Shown here one piece after another: positions 18,965 through 27,760 of a stretch of 64,000 bases of DNA. The DNA is from Streptomyces antioxidans (GTDB lineage: Bacteria > Actinomycetota > Actinomycetes > Streptomycetales > Streptomycetaceae). The notes beneath the pieces were generated by a model. That model had not been told where the DNA came from, ran no database searches, and worked only from the letters and a program-made list of their open reading frames with translations. The stretch lies in contig NZ_LAKD02000031.1 of NCBI RefSeq assembly GCF_000968685.2, positions 1 through 64,000 of the forward strand. The letters are read 5' to 3'. Each line of letters begins with the position of its first letter. Position 1 is the stretch's first letter. Both the position numbers and the translations under genes were made by a program.

Positions 18965-19059
18965 GAGGGGACAGACCCGCCGGGCACCCCGTAGCCGCGG
19001 TATATCCGGTAGGTGGGCGCCGCACACGTGGTCGTGGGCGCGGTCCCGGCCGCCGCCGG

Positions 19060-19935
19060 TCAGTCCTTCTCGAGGACGAATGACACCTTGGCCGTCCCGA
19101 GGCCGTCCACCTTCACCTCGACCAGGTACGTGCCCGGCTTGGCCGACGCGCTGCCCGACGGTGTGGCGCAGTGCTCGGCGCTGCGCTTGCGGTCCCAGTC
19201 CACGGTGCGCTTGATCTGGCCGGAGCCCGGCACCTCGATCAGCGCGGCGGCGCTGCCCTCCGGGCAGTCGTCGGAGGCCCAGACATGGGCGTTGTGGGCG
19301 TCGGTGATGGTCAGCGAGGCCGCGGCGCGCCCGAAGTCGACCTTGCAGGAGCTCGACTTGGTGTTCTTCACGACGATCTCGAAGGTGGGCTTCTCGCCCG
19401 GCGCCCAGGTGTTCTTGACCTTGGAGTCCTTGACGCTGCGCACCGTCAACTCCACGTCGCCGGAGCGGCAGTCGCGCAGGCTCGACCCGGCGGGCAGGCC
19501 CTGTCCGGTCCCGGTGCCGATGCCACCGCCCGCACCGCCACCCGATGAGCCGCCCGCGCCACCCCCACCGCCGGAGCCGCCGCCACCCGCGCCGCCGCCG
19601 CTCGCGTCCGCACCGCCGTCGTCCGAGCCGCCGCCGCCGGAGCCACTGCCCCCGCCGCCGCCCGAGCCCGAGCCACCGCCGTCCGACTCATCGCGCCCGC
19701 CCGGCCGTTCGCTGTTGACCGGCCCGGAGGAGGAGGGGCCCGGGGTGATCGTGCTCGCGGGTCCCCCGCCGCCCGGCCCCTTGCCGTCGTCACTTCCGCC
19801 GCCACCCGAACCACCCCAGCCGAAGGCCCAGATGACCACGAGGATGATGGCGATGAGCAGGGCCAGCGCAACGGCCCTCCGCCGCCAGTAAATGGAGGAG
19901 GGAAGCGGCCCGATCGGATTGCGCAGAGATCCCAC
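19060..19935 (-). CDS. Membrane-anchored Gly/Ser-rich protein
   Basis: A 291-residue protein with no recognised family name. A short cytoplasmic N-terminus is followed by one transmembrane helix (AVALALLIAIILVVIWAFGW, about residues 21-40) and then by a very long Gly/Ser/Asp linker (about 41-145). The C-terminal domain (about 150-291) is beta-rich with four cysteines (SLRDCRSGDVEL, SSCKVDF, SDDCPEGSA, EHCATPSG), likely forming disulfides outside the cell. The domain resembles an extracellular immunoglobulin-like or DUF4232-type fold by eye only. It is convergent with disA and divergent from mutY. Confidence 0.65.
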   Translation of the reverse strand: MGSLRNPIGPLPSSIYWRRRAVALALLIAIILVVIWAFGWGGSGGGGSDDGKGPGGGGPASTITPGPSSSGPVNSERPGGRDESDGGGSGSGGGGGSGSGGGGSDDGGADASGGGAGGGGSGGGGGAGGSSGGGAGGGIGTGTGQGLPAGSSLRDCRSGDVELTVRSVKDSKVKNTWAPGEKPTFEIVVKNTKSSSCKVDFGRAAASLTITDAHNAHVWASDDCPEGSAAALIEVPGSGQIKRTVDWDRKRSAEHCATPSGSASAKPGTYLVEVKVDGLGTAKVSFVLEKD

Positions 19936-20236
19936 GCGGAAACTCTACGAGAGATCGGGAGCGCTACCAGCCAATAACCCCCGCCCCAAGCCCTACTTTT
20001 CTCATGATCCGACCGGATCCGGTACCCGATCCGGTACCTGAGGGGTCGGCGGAGGTCCACCAAGTGCCCCGCGATCACCCCAGGGGCACCGTAAGACCGC
20101 ACCCGGGCGCGACAAGCGGCCGTCCGTTCCCGTACGGGCGCCGTATCGCACGATTTGGCAACGACTGGCGCGGCTCGACCCGAACGCCCGCGCCCTGGGC
20201 CCCGCGAGCCGTCCCGTCGTGTCAGGATCGGATGCG
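19936..20236. other. Divergent intergenic region before mutY
   Basis: About 300 bp containing a 12-bp tandem repeat (GATCCGGTACCC at 20016-20027, GATCCGGTACCT at 20028-20039). No gene, RNA or clear terminator was seen. It should hold the promoters of both flanking genes. Confidence 0.45.
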
Positions 20237-21163
20237 ATGACTGCCATTTCCGCTTCCGCCGTCCCGGCCGCCGCATCCTCCGACTCCGACGGAGCCGTTC
20301 TGCACCGGCCCGTCATCGACTGGTTCGACGCGCACGCGCGCGACCTCCCCTGGCGCCGCCCCGAGGCGGGCGCCTGGGGTGTGATGGTGAGCGAGTTCAT
20401 GCTCCAGCAGACCCCGGTGAGCCGGGTGCTGCCGGTGTACGAGCAGTGGCTCGCCCGCTGGCCGCGCCCGGCCGACCTGGCCGCGGAACCGCCCGGTGAG
20501 GCGGTCCGCGCCTGGGGCCGGCTCGGCTATCCGCGCCGGGCGCTGCGGCTGCACGGCGCCGCGGCCGCCATAAGGGAGCGGCACGGCGGTGACGTACCGC
20601 GCGACCACGCCCAGTTGCTGGCGCTGCCGGGGGTGGGTGAGTACACGGCGGCGGCCGTGGCCTCGTTCGCGTACGGCCAGCGCCATCCGGTGCTGGACAC
20701 CAATGTGCGCCGGGTGTTCGCCCGCGCGGTCAGCGGTGCGCAGTACCCGCCGAACGCCACCACCGCCGCCGAGCGCAAGCTGGCCCGCGCCCTGCTCCCC
20801 GGGGACGAGCCGACCGCGGCGCGCTGGGCCGCGGCCACGATGGAGCTGGGCGCGCTGGTCTGCACGGCCCGCACCCCCGACTGCGTACGCTGCCCGATCG
20901 CCGCGCTGTGCGCCTGGCGGCAGGCCGGCTCCCCGGAGCACGACGGACCGGCGCGGCGCGGCCAGACCTATGCCGGTACTGACCGCCAGGTGCGGGGCAA
21001 GCTGCTCGCGGTGTTGCGGGAGGCGGTGACACCGGTGCCGCAGACGGCGCTGGACCAGGTGTGGGACGAGCCGGTGCAGCGGGCCCGCGCGCTCGACGGG
21101 CTCGTCTCCGACGGGCTGGTGGAGCCGCTGTCCGGCGGCCTCTACCGACTGCCGCTGACGTGA
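20237..21163 (+). CDS. mutY: A/G-specific adenine glycosylase
   Basis: Removes adenine mispaired with 8-oxoguanine in base-excision repair. The 308-residue protein has the helix-hairpin-helix LPGVGEYTAAAVASF, the catalytic Asp in VLDTNVRRVF, and the [4Fe-4S] motif C-x6-C-x2-C-x5-C in CTARTPDCVRCPIAALC. The C-terminus is short and lacks the full NUDIX-like lesion-recognition domain of E. coli MutY, as is usual in actinobacteria. The start is uncertain between the GTG at 20219 and the ATG at 20237; the latter is adopted. It precedes the sigE operon on the same strand. Confidence 0.92.
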   Translation: MTAISASAVPAAASSDSDGAVLHRPVIDWFDAHARDLPWRRPEAGAWGVMVSEFMLQQTPVSRVLPVYEQWLARWPRPADLAAEPPGEAVRAWGRLGYPRRALRLHGAAAAIRERHGGDVPRDHAQLLALPGVGEYTAAAVASFAYGQRHPVLDTNVRRVFARAVSGAQYPPNATTAAERKLARALLPGDEPTAARWAAATMELGALVCTARTPDCVRCPIAALCAWRQAGSPEHDGPARRGQTYAGTDRQVRGKLLAVLREAVTPVPQTALDQVWDEPVQRARALDGLVSDGLVEPLSGGLYRLPLT

Positions 21164-21211
21164 CCCGAGCTCAGCTGAGCCGACCCGAGAAGATTCCTCG
21201 TCACGGCCCGT

Positions 21212-21230
21212 CTGTGACAGACCTGTGACA
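21212..21230 (+). promoter_or_regulatory. Candidate CseB binding site upstream of sigE
   Basis: CTGTGACA occurs twice (21212-21219 and 21223-21230), exactly 11 bp apart, with a related TCTGACACT downstream at about 21246. Direct repeats spaced by one helical turn are typical of OmpR-family response regulators. In Streptomyces the sigE promoter is activated by CseB, which makes this the natural candidate site. Confidence 0.5.
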
Positions 21231-21419
21231 CTCCCAGGACCCGGTTCTGACACTCAGTCGGGCCGGGTTCCGTTGTTACACAACCTATGGGTAGCTGTGC
21301 GTTCGCCGAGGCGTAGTTGCGCCTGGCGCCGCAACAGCGCCTCCGTAGCGTCCTTCCCGTGCCGAGCGAGAAGCCGGGCACATCGACGGCGGGGAAAACG
21401 CGGATGGAGGCTGCACACC

Positions 21420-22028
21420 ATGAGCAGCAATGTTCTGGACTTTGAGGAGTACGTGCGGAATCGGCAGGACGCGCTGTTGCGCAGCGCACGTCGGCTGATC
21501 CCCGACCCGGTCGAGGCACAGGACCTGCTCCAGACCGCCTTGGTGCGCACCTACGGCCGCTGGGACGGCATAGCGGACAAATCGCTCGCGGACGCCTATC
21601 TCCGACGCGTGATGATCAACACCCGTACCGAGTGGTGGCGCGCCCGCAAGCTGGACGAGGTGCCCACCGAGCAGCTTCCGGAGGCGAGCGTCGACGACGG
21701 CACCGAGCAGCACGCCGACCGCGCCCTGCTGATGGACGTCCTTTCGGTGCTCGCTCCCAAGCAGCGCAGTGTCGTGGTGCTGCGACACTGGGAGCAGATG
21801 ACGACCGAAGAGACCGCGGAGGCGCTCGGAATGTCGACCGGAACGGTCAAGAGCACGCTGCACCGGGCGCTGGCCCGGCTGCGGCAGGAGCTGGAGAGCC
21901 GCGATGTGGACACCCGCGCGCTCGGCCGCCGGGACGGGGACACCAAGCAGGCCGCCAACGTCCGGCAGCACACGGGTCGGGTCCGGCGCGCCCGCCAGGA
22001 GCAGGGGCAGGAACGGTGCGCGGCCTGA
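21420..22028 (+). CDS. sigE: ECF RNA polymerase sigma factor SigE
   Basis: Extracytoplasmic-function sigma factor that controls the cell-envelope stress response in Streptomyces. The 202-residue protein has region 2 (RSARRLIPDPVEAQDLLQTA, then AYLRRVMINTRTEWWR) and region 4 (LAPKQRSVVVLRHWEQMTTE, with HTH up to STLHRALARLR). The sequence is very close to what is known of S. coelicolor SigE, and the gene order sigE-cseA-cseB-cseC confirms it. The ATG at 21420 follows GGAGG at about 21405. It overlaps cseA by 13 bp, so the two are translationally coupled. The tail after residue 175 is longer than in S. coelicolor. Confidence 0.96.
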   Translation: MSSNVLDFEEYVRNRQDALLRSARRLIPDPVEAQDLLQTALVRTYGRWDGIADKSLADAYLRRVMINTRTEWWRARKLDEVPTEQLPEASVDDGTEQHADRALLMDVLSVLAPKQRSVVVLRHWEQMTTEETAEALGMSTGTVKSTLHRALARLRQELESRDVDTRALGRRDGDTKQAANVRQHTGRVRRARQEQGQERCAA

Positions 22029-22753
22029 CCAGGGCCTCTCCCAGCAGAACAGTCATGCTCACCGGCGGCGCGGTCGTGGGCCTCGTGGCCGCCGGCGGCT
22101 GGATGCTGGCCGGATGTGGTGACGCGAGCCAGGGCGTGCGCAAGGAGGGACCGGCGAACACCGAGTGGGCCTCGGCCGCCGCGGACTCCGGTGCCTACGC
22201 GGGCGGCCGTGGATCCGACCGGCCGTCACCGGCAGCCGGGAAGAAGGTCGACGTGATCAAGCTGGTCAAGGCGGATCCGCGGGTCAGCGACGATCTGAAG
22301 GCGAGCCTCAAGCCCTGCCCCACGGCCACCGAGCGCGGGGCCAAGCAGGGGATCAAGGGCTACCCGGTGGACGTGACGTCCGGCCGGCTGACCGACTCCG
22401 CCGACTCCGACCTGGTCATCAACGTCATGAGCTGCACCGACGGCTTCGGCATCGGCTCGTATGTGTACCGCAAGGCGGGCGACAGGTACGAGAACGTCTT
22501 CAGCGATGAGCAGCCGCCCGTCTACGCCGACGTCACCAAGGACGAGCTGCGGGTGACGAAGCTCTCCTACACCTCCGGGGACTCGGTCTGTTGCCCTTCG
22601 AGCGAGACCGTGATCACCTACGGCTGGTCCGGGGTGGACCGCTCGTTCACGGTGCGGTCCCGCGACCGCACCGACTACAGCAAGAATGTGCCCAAGGAAG
22701 AGGCGACCCCGGTGCCGACCGCGCGCACCGACGACGACGGAACGGAAGGCTGA
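22016..22753 (+). CDS. cseA: Lipoprotein CseA, negative modulator of the SigE response
   Basis: A 245-residue predicted lipoprotein. A signal peptide (about residues 1-34) ends in a lipobox LAGC, with the lipidated Cys followed by GDAS, placing it on the outer face of the membrane. The mature part has no enzyme motif but several cysteines (KPCPTA, MSCTDGF, SVCCPSS). In S. coelicolor CseA is a lipoprotein that dampens sigE expression. The GTG at 22016 lies inside the end of sigE and follows GGGGCAGGAACG. It is the second gene of the sigE-cseABC operon. Confidence 0.9.
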   Translation: MRGLTRASPSRTVMLTGGAVVGLVAAGGWMLAGCGDASQGVRKEGPANTEWASAAADSGAYAGGRGSDRPSPAAGKKVDVIKLVKADPRVSDDLKASLKPCPTATERGAKQGIKGYPVDVTSGRLTDSADSDLVINVMSCTDGFGIGSYVYRKAGDRYENVFSDEQPPVYADVTKDELRVTKLSYTSGDSVCCPSSETVITYGWSGVDRSFTVRSRDRTDYSKNVPKEEATPVPTARTDDDGTEG

Positions 22754-22762
22754 AGCGAGGCC

Positions 22763-23470
22763 GTGGCCGAGACCCATGTGCTCTTCGTCGAGGACGACGA
22801 CGTCATCCGTGAAGCCACGCAGCTCGCCCTGGAGCGCGATGGCTTCCTCGTGACGGCCGCGCCCGACGGGCTGACCGGCCTGGAGCGCTTCCGCGCCGAC
22901 CGCCCCGATATCGCCCTGCTCGATGTGATGGTTCCGGGCCTGGACGGGGTCAGCCTGTGCCGCCGGATCCGCGATGAGTCCACCGTCCCCGTGATCATGC
23001 TCTCCGCGCGGGCCGACTCCATCGATGTGGTGCTCGGCCTCGAGGCCGGCGCCGACGACTATGTGACCAAGCCCTTCGACGGTGCGGTGCTGGTGGCCCG
23101 CATCCGGGCCGTACTGCGCCGCTTCGGCCATGCCAGCGGCCCCGGCGGGCGGGGCGCGGAGCCGGTCCCCGAGGAGCCCGACGGCGGGGTGCTGCGCTTC
23201 GGCGACCTGGAGGTCGACCCCGAGGGCATGGAGGTACGCAAGGGCGGGCTGCAGGTGGCGCTCACCCCGACCGAGATGCGGCTGCTGCTGGAGTTCTCGA
23301 CCGCCCCCGGCACCGTGCTCTCCCGCGACCGGCTGCTGGAGCGGGTCTGGGAGTACGGCTGGGGCGGGGACACCCGGGTCGTGGACGTCCATGTGCAGCG
23401 GCTGCGCGGCAAGATAGGCCAGGACCGCATCGAGACGGTCCGCGGCTTCGGCTACAAGCTCAGGGGCTGA
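22763..23470 (+). CDS. cseB: Response regulator CseB
   Basis: OmpR/PhoB-type response regulator (235 aa) activating sigE when the envelope is damaged. The receiver domain has the acidic pocket EDDD (10-13), phospho-acceptor D54 in LLDVMVPG and the conserved Lys in VTKPFD. The C-terminal winged helix (about 145-235) contains LTPTEMRLLLEF and the DNA-contact stretch RVVDVHVQRLRGKIG. The GTG at 22763 lies 10 bp after the cseA stop codon, and cseC follows after 6 bp, so all four genes form one operon. Confidence 0.95.
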   Translation: MAETHVLFVEDDDVIREATQLALERDGFLVTAAPDGLTGLERFRADRPDIALLDVMVPGLDGVSLCRRIRDESTVPVIMLSARADSIDVVLGLEAGADDYVTKPFDGAVLVARIRAVLRRFGHASGPGGRGAEPVPEEPDGGVLRFGDLEVDPEGMEVRKGGLQVALTPTEMRLLLEFSTAPGTVLSRDRLLERVWEYGWGGDTRVVDVHVQRLRGKIGQDRIETVRGFGYKLRG

Positions 23471-23476
23471 GCGGCG

Positions 23477-24799
23477 TTGCGACGGCGGTTCGCCCTGCGC
23501 ACGGGTCTGCGGTGGAAGGTCAGCCTCGCCATCGCCGCCGTGAGCACGCTGGTCGCGGTGGTGCTGAGCCTCGTCGTCCACAACGCGGCCCGCGTCTCGA
23601 TGCTCGACAACAGCCGCACCGTGATGGACGAGCGGGTGAAGGTCGCCCAGCGGTGGTACGAGCAGTCACGGGTGCTGGGGTTCGGCGCCAAGCTGGACGA
23701 CCCCCGGCTGCCCGAGCAGCTGAAGAAGGAGGCGTGGCGCGGCCAGCGCGCCACCTATCTGGAGGACTCCGGCACCGGCACCCCCGAGGTGTGGGCCTCG
23801 GTGCCGCTGCGGAACGGCAAGGTGCTGTCGGTCCACACCAAGTTCCAGGACCGGTTCGCGGTCCTCGACGACCTGGACCGGGTGCTGATCATCGGCTCGG
23901 TGGCGGTGGTGCTGGGCGGTATCGCGCTCGGTGTGCTCATCGGCGACCAGCTCTCCCGGCGGTTGCGCAAGGCGGCCACCGCGGCCCGCAAGCTGGCCGA
24001 GGGCGACTCCGAGGTCCGGGTGCGCGAGTCGATCGGCGGCCGGGTGCGCGATGAGACCGACGATCTGGCGCGGGCGGTCGACGGCATGGCCGAGGCGCTG
24101 CAGCAGCGGCTGGAGGCGGAGCGCCGGGTCACCGCCGACATCGCCCACGAGCTGCGCACCCCGGTCACCGGGCTGCTCACCGCCGCCGAACTGCTGCCGC
24201 CCGGCCGCCCCACCGAGCTGGTACGGGACCGGGCGCAGGCGATGCGCACCCTGGTCGAGGACGTCCTGGAGGTCGCGCGCCTGGACGGCTTCGCGGAGCG
24301 CGCGGAGCTCCAGGAGATCGCCCTGGCCGAGTTCATCGTCCGGCGGGTCCGGGTGATGGCCCCCGACGCGGTGGTCACCGTGGTGCGCGACGCCCATGTC
24401 TCCACCGACCCCCGGCGGCTGGAGCGGATCATGGGCAATCTGCTGGCCAACGCCGCCCGGCACGGCAAACCGCCGTTCGAGGTCACCGTCGAGGGGCGGA
24501 TACTGCGCGTCCGCGACCACGGTCCCGGCTTCCCCGAGGGGCTGCTGAAGGACGGGCCGAGCCGGTTCCGCACCGGCAGCAAGGACCGCGCGGGCACCGG
24601 GCACGGCCTGGGGCTGACCATAGCCGCGGGCCAGGCGCGGGTGCTGGGCGCCCGGCTGACGTTCCGCAACGCGGATGGGCTGATGGACGGCGGCGACGAG
24701 GCGGACGGGAAGTACCGGGGCGCGGTCGCCGTGCTCTGGTTGCCGGAGTCCGCACCCACCAACACCGGCAGCTTCCCGGTCATCGAGGTACCGGACTGA
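23477..24799 (+). CDS. cseC: Sensor histidine kinase CseC
   Basis: Membrane sensor kinase of the SigE system (440 aa). Two transmembrane helices (about residues 15-34 and 134-156) flank an extracellular loop of about 100 residues that probably senses peptidoglycan damage. A HAMP linker follows, then the DHp domain with H224 in DIAHELRTPV and an ATPase domain with N, G1 and G2 boxes (NLLANAARHGKPP, VRDHGPGFPEG, GTGHGLGLTIA). The start is a TTG at 23477, with GGGGCTGAGCGGCG upstream; no better in-frame start precedes the first helix. It is the last gene of the operon, and the next gene is convergent. Confidence 0.94.
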   Translation: MRRRFALRTGLRWKVSLAIAAVSTLVAVVLSLVVHNAARVSMLDNSRTVMDERVKVAQRWYEQSRVLGFGAKLDDPRLPEQLKKEAWRGQRATYLEDSGTGTPEVWASVPLRNGKVLSVHTKFQDRFAVLDDLDRVLIIGSVAVVLGGIALGVLIGDQLSRRLRKAATAARKLAEGDSEVRVRESIGGRVRDETDDLARAVDGMAEALQQRLEAERRVTADIAHELRTPVTGLLTAAELLPPGRPTELVRDRAQAMRTLVEDVLEVARLDGFAERAELQEIALAEFIVRRVRVMAPDAVVTVVRDAHVSTDPRRLERIMGNLLANAARHGKPPFEVTVEGRILRVRDHGPGFPEGLLKDGPSRFRTGSKDRAGTGHGLGLTIAAGQARVLGARLTFRNADGLMDGGDEADGKYRGAVAVLWLPESAPTNTGSFPVIEVPD

Positions 24800-24820
24800 G
24801 GCTCGGCCCCAGCGGACCCC

Positions 24821-25291
24821 TCAGTCCGCGACGCAGCCCTCCCAGGGCTTGCTGAAGTCCATCTCCTCGCGGGGCTGGGTGAACGAGAACCAGTTGCCGG
24901 AGTCGTCGCGGAAGAGCGCCTCGGTGCCGTACGGACGCTCCTGGGGCTCCTGGACGAACTCCACGCCCTTCGCCTTCAGCGCCTCGTAGTCCCGGTGGAT
25001 GTCATCGGTGGTGAACACTCCGGCGCCGAGCACCCCCTTGGCGACCAGCGTCCGAAGGGCCTCGGCGGACTCCGGGTCCAGCCCGGGCGAGCTCGGCACC
25101 ATCAGGGTCAGCTGCACATCCGGCTGGCCCTTGGCGCCGACCGTCAGCCAGCGCATACCGCCGCCGCCCTCGCCGTCCCCGCCGATGCTCATATCGGTGC
25201 GGACCTCGAGGCCCAGCTTCTCGGTGTAGAACGCCTTGGCCCGGTCCTGGTCGAGGACCCAGACGGTGACGATGGACATCCCCTTGATCAT
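24821..25291 (-). CDS. VOC family protein (glyoxalase/bleomycin-resistance fold)
   Basis: A 156-residue single-gene vicinal-oxygen-chelate protein. The start MSIVTVWVLDQDRAKAFYTE is the usual first beta-alpha unit, followed by FTTDDIHRDYEALKAKGVEF and the metal-ligand-containing ALFRDDSGNWFSF. The substrate cannot be read from the sequence. The ATG at 25291 follows GGAGGCAGCA. It lies downstream of an AraC gene on the same strand, about 70 bp away, a pairing common in Streptomyces in which the regulator probably controls the enzyme. Confidence 0.88.
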   Translation of the reverse strand: MIKGMSIVTVWVLDQDRAKAFYTEKLGLEVRTDMSIGGDGEGGGGMRWLTVGAKGQPDVQLTLMVPSSPGLDPESAEALRTLVAKGVLGAGVFTTDDIHRDYEALKAKGVEFVQEPQERPYGTEALFRDDSGNWFSFTQPREEMDFSKPWEGCVAD

Positions 25292-25360
25292 TGCTGCCTC
25301 CGGAGGTAGGGGTGGGCCGCGCGCGTCGTCGCGACGTGGCCACGGTAGGCAGCGGCGGAT

Positions 25361-25879
25361 TCAATCCGCTTCTCGAGAATTGCGGTCCTTCGCGCCGGGG
25401 GCGGGGGCGCGGGAGCCGCGGGGGGCGGGGGCGCGGGAGCCGCGGGCGTCGGAGCCAGGAGCGCGGGCGTCGCGCCCGCCGTACCACAGCATCGCGTAAC
25501 ACCCCGGGATGACCGCCGCGGCCCGGTCGACATGCATGTCCCGGTAGGCGCTGGGGGTGAGCCCGGTCTGCCGCTTGAAGCTCGTGGAGAAGGTGCCGAG
25601 GCTGCTGAAGCCGACGAGCGAGCAGATCTCGGTGACCGAGAGATTGGCCGAGCGCAGCAGCTCCTCGGCCCGCTCGATGCGGCGCCGGGTCAGGTACTGG
25701 CCGGGGGTGGATCCGTACGCGCCCCTGAAGGCGCGGATGAAGTGATAGCGCGAATAGCCCGCGTGCGCGGCGACCGCGCCCAGGTCGAGCGGCTCGGCCC
25801 AGTCGCGGTCCATCACGTCCTTCGCGAGGCGCAGCCGACGCAGTTGCGCCAGCCGCGCCTCGTCCGGCGAGGTCACCAT
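25361..25879 (-). CDS. AraC family transcriptional regulator
   Basis: A 172-residue AraC/XylS-type regulator made almost only of the DNA-binding domain. Two HTHs are visible: LDLGAVAAHAGYSRYHFIRAF (first, about residues 30-50) and VTEICSLVGFSSLGTFSTSF (second, about 78-98), with the signature PSAYR. The tail (about 130-172) is a low-complexity Arg/Ala/Pro segment encoded partly by a perfect 24-bp tandem duplication at 25397-25444. The ATG at 25879 is chosen because translation upstream runs into the opposing frame of the MFS gene. It probably regulates the adjacent VOC gene. Confidence 0.85.
   Translation of the reverse strand: MVTSPDEARLAQLRRLRLAKDVMDRDWAEPLDLGAVAAHAGYSRYHFIRAFRGAYGSTPGQYLTRRRIERAEELLRSANLSVTEICSLVGFSSLGTFSTSFKRQTGLTPSAYRDMHVDRAAAVIPGCYAMLWYGGRDARAPGSDARGSRAPAPRGSRAPAPGAKDRNSREAD
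25397..25444. repeat. Perfect 24-bp tandem duplication in AraC 3' end
   Basis: Two identical 24-bp units (25397-25420 and 25421-25444), each ending in GCGCGGGAGCCGCG, extend the coding sequence of the AraC regulator by 8 residues per unit (Gly-Ser-Arg-Ala-Pro-type repeats). This is a recent slippage duplication. Confidence 0.85.
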
Positions 25880-25962
25880 GGGTCCGATGCTGTCATGCCC
25901 CACCGACAGCGGCCCCTGCTCACAGCCCCCTGACAGCGGCCCCGCTCCCCCCGGACCGCTGG

Positions 25963-27600
25963 TCAGACGGTCTCGGCGATCGGCGCCGCGGTCTCGGCCG
26001 CGGCCGCGTCGCCGTCGGCCGGCTTGGTGACGGCCCCGCGCAGCGGGACCTCCTTGACGAACCAGGCGGCGACGGCGCCGACGATGCTGATCAGCGCGCC
26101 CCACAGGAACACCTGGTGGGCACCGCTGGCCACCGCGTGGGTGTACGCGTCCCGGACGGGCGGCGGCAGCAGCTTGAGGCTGGCCGGGTCGAGCTGGGCG
26201 CTCCCGGAGGTGATGGCCGCGGCCTTGCCCCCGCCCCGCTCGGTCATGGTGTCCCGCACCTGGTTGGTGAACAGGGCGCCGAGGATGGCGACACCGAAGG
26301 AGCCGCCCAGGGTGCGGAAGAGGGTGGCGGAGGAGCTGCCGACGCCCATGTCCTTCATCTCGACGCTGTTCTGCGCCACCAGCATGGTCGTCTGCATCAG
26401 ACAGCCCATGCCCATGCCGAGCAGCGCCATGAAGAGACCGGAGGTGAAGCGGGTGGTCTCGGTGTCCATCGTGGACAGCAGGAACATCCCGCCGGTGATG
26501 AAGAGACCGCCGACGATCGGGAAGATCTTGTACTTGCCGGTCACGGTGGTGACCCGGCCCGCGACCAGCGAGACCACCAGCATGCCCAGCAGCATCGGGA
26601 GCAGCAGCAGCCCGGAGTTGGTGGCCGTGGCGCCCTGGACGGTCTGCTGGTAGAGCGGCAGGAAGGTGGTCGAGCCGAACATCACGAAACCGGTGAGGAA
26701 GCCGATCGCGGTGACCAGCGTGAAGTTGAGGTTCCGGAAGATGTGCAGCGGCAGTACGGGCTCGGCGACCCGCCTCTCCACGTACAGGAACGCGGCGAGC
26801 GCGAGGACACCGACCGCCCCGAGCCCGACGATCTGGCCCGACCCCCAGGCGTACTCGTTGCCGCCCCAGGTGGTGATCAGCACGAGCGCGGTGATGCCCA
26901 CGGTCAGCAGGGCCGCGCCGGTGTAGTCGATCCGGCCCTCGGAGCGCTTCTTCGGCAGGTGGAGCACGGCGGTGATCGCCGCGAGGGCGATGGCACCGAG
27001 CGGGAGGTTGATGTAGAAGATCCAGCGCCAGCCGAGGTGGTCGGTGAGCGTGCCGCCGACCAGCGGGCCACCGATCATGGCCACGGCCATCACACCGGCC
27101 ATGATGCCCTGGTAGCGGCCGCGCTCCCGGGGCGGCACCAGATCACCGATGATCGCCATCACGCCGACCATCAGACCGCCCGCCCCCAGGCCCTGGATGG
27201 CCCGGAAGCCGATCAGCTCACCCATGGTCTGCGCCATACCGGACAGCGCCGAGCCGCCGAGGAAGATCGCGATGGAGGTGAGGAAGACGCCCTTGCGGCC
27301 GTACATGTCGCCGAGCTTGCCCCAGATGGGGGTCGAGGCGGCGGTGGCCAGGGTGTAGGCGGTCACCACCCAGGAGAGGTGGTCGAGCCCACCGAGCTCG
27401 CCGACGATGGTCGGCATCGCGGTGCCCACGATCATGTTGTCGAGCATCGCGAGCAGCATCGCGATCATCAGCGCGAAGATCACCACACTGGTGCTGCGCT
27501 GCTTGGGCTCGGCCTTGGCCGGGGGCTGCTGGGCCTCCCGGGCGGCCTGAGCCGGTGCCGAAGCGGATGGCGCTTCGTCGTCTGATTGTTTACGGACCAT
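25963..27600 (-). CDS. MFS multidrug exporter, DHA2 (EmrB/QacA) family
   Basis: A 545-residue drug:H+ antiporter with 14 predicted helices. Family motifs are present: D in LAMLDNMIVGTAMPTI (helix 1), WVVTAYTLA and GKLGDMYGRKGVF (motif A), and RAIQGLGAGGL (motif B). The N-terminus is a charged Ala/Glu/Gln stretch. The ATG at 27600 follows GGGGGAGACGGAGAAC; an upstream in-frame ATG lacks this. It is divergent from a TetR gene across a 23-bp inverted repeat, so the TetR protein most likely represses it. The exported compound is unknown. Confidence 0.92.
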   Translation of the reverse strand: MVRKQSDDEAPSASAPAQAAREAQQPPAKAEPKQRSTSVVIFALMIAMLLAMLDNMIVGTAMPTIVGELGGLDHLSWVVTAYTLATAASTPIWGKLGDMYGRKGVFLTSIAIFLGGSALSGMAQTMGELIGFRAIQGLGAGGLMVGVMAIIGDLVPPRERGRYQGIMAGVMAVAMIGGPLVGGTLTDHLGWRWIFYINLPLGAIALAAITAVLHLPKKRSEGRIDYTGAALLTVGITALVLITTWGGNEYAWGSGQIVGLGAVGVLALAAFLYVERRVAEPVLPLHIFRNLNFTLVTAIGFLTGFVMFGSTTFLPLYQQTVQGATATNSGLLLLPMLLGMLVVSLVAGRVTTVTGKYKIFPIVGGLFITGGMFLLSTMDTETTRFTSGLFMALLGMGMGCLMQTTMLVAQNSVEMKDMGVGSSSATLFRTLGGSFGVAILGALFTNQVRDTMTERGGGKAAAITSGSAQLDPASLKLLPPPVRDAYTHAVASGAHQVFLWGALISIVGAVAAWFVKEVPLRGAVTKPADGDAAAAETAAPIAETV

Positions 27601-27640
27601 GTTCTCCGTCTCCCCCTGGGTGATGAGAGCCCTGACGCCC

Positions 27641-27712
27641 ACTTACTTGCCGCCCGGCTAGTTCAGTACAGTAGAGAAGGTAAGGTGCCAACTAGCCGGG
27701 CGTCAAGTAAGT
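27641..27712. promoter_or_regulatory. Operator-like inverted repeat between MFS and TetR genes
   Basis: Two 23-bp arms, 27641-27663 (starting ACTTACTTGC and ending GGCTAGTT) and 27690-27712 (starting AACTAGCC and ending CAAGTAAGT), match as reverse complements at 22 of 23 positions, with a 26-bp spacer. Both sit between divergent start codons. The layout fits one or two TetR dimers covering both promoters. Confidence 0.8.
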
Positions 27713-27760
27713 TAATTTCGGCCTGGCGAGGCAGCCAGACCAGCAGTACGGGAGAGCACC

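Noticed and set aside
26116..27585. 489-codon plus-strand frame opposite the MFS exporter
   Set aside because: Shadow frame rich in Glu/Gly/His; no motif, and the exporter on the other strand is certain.
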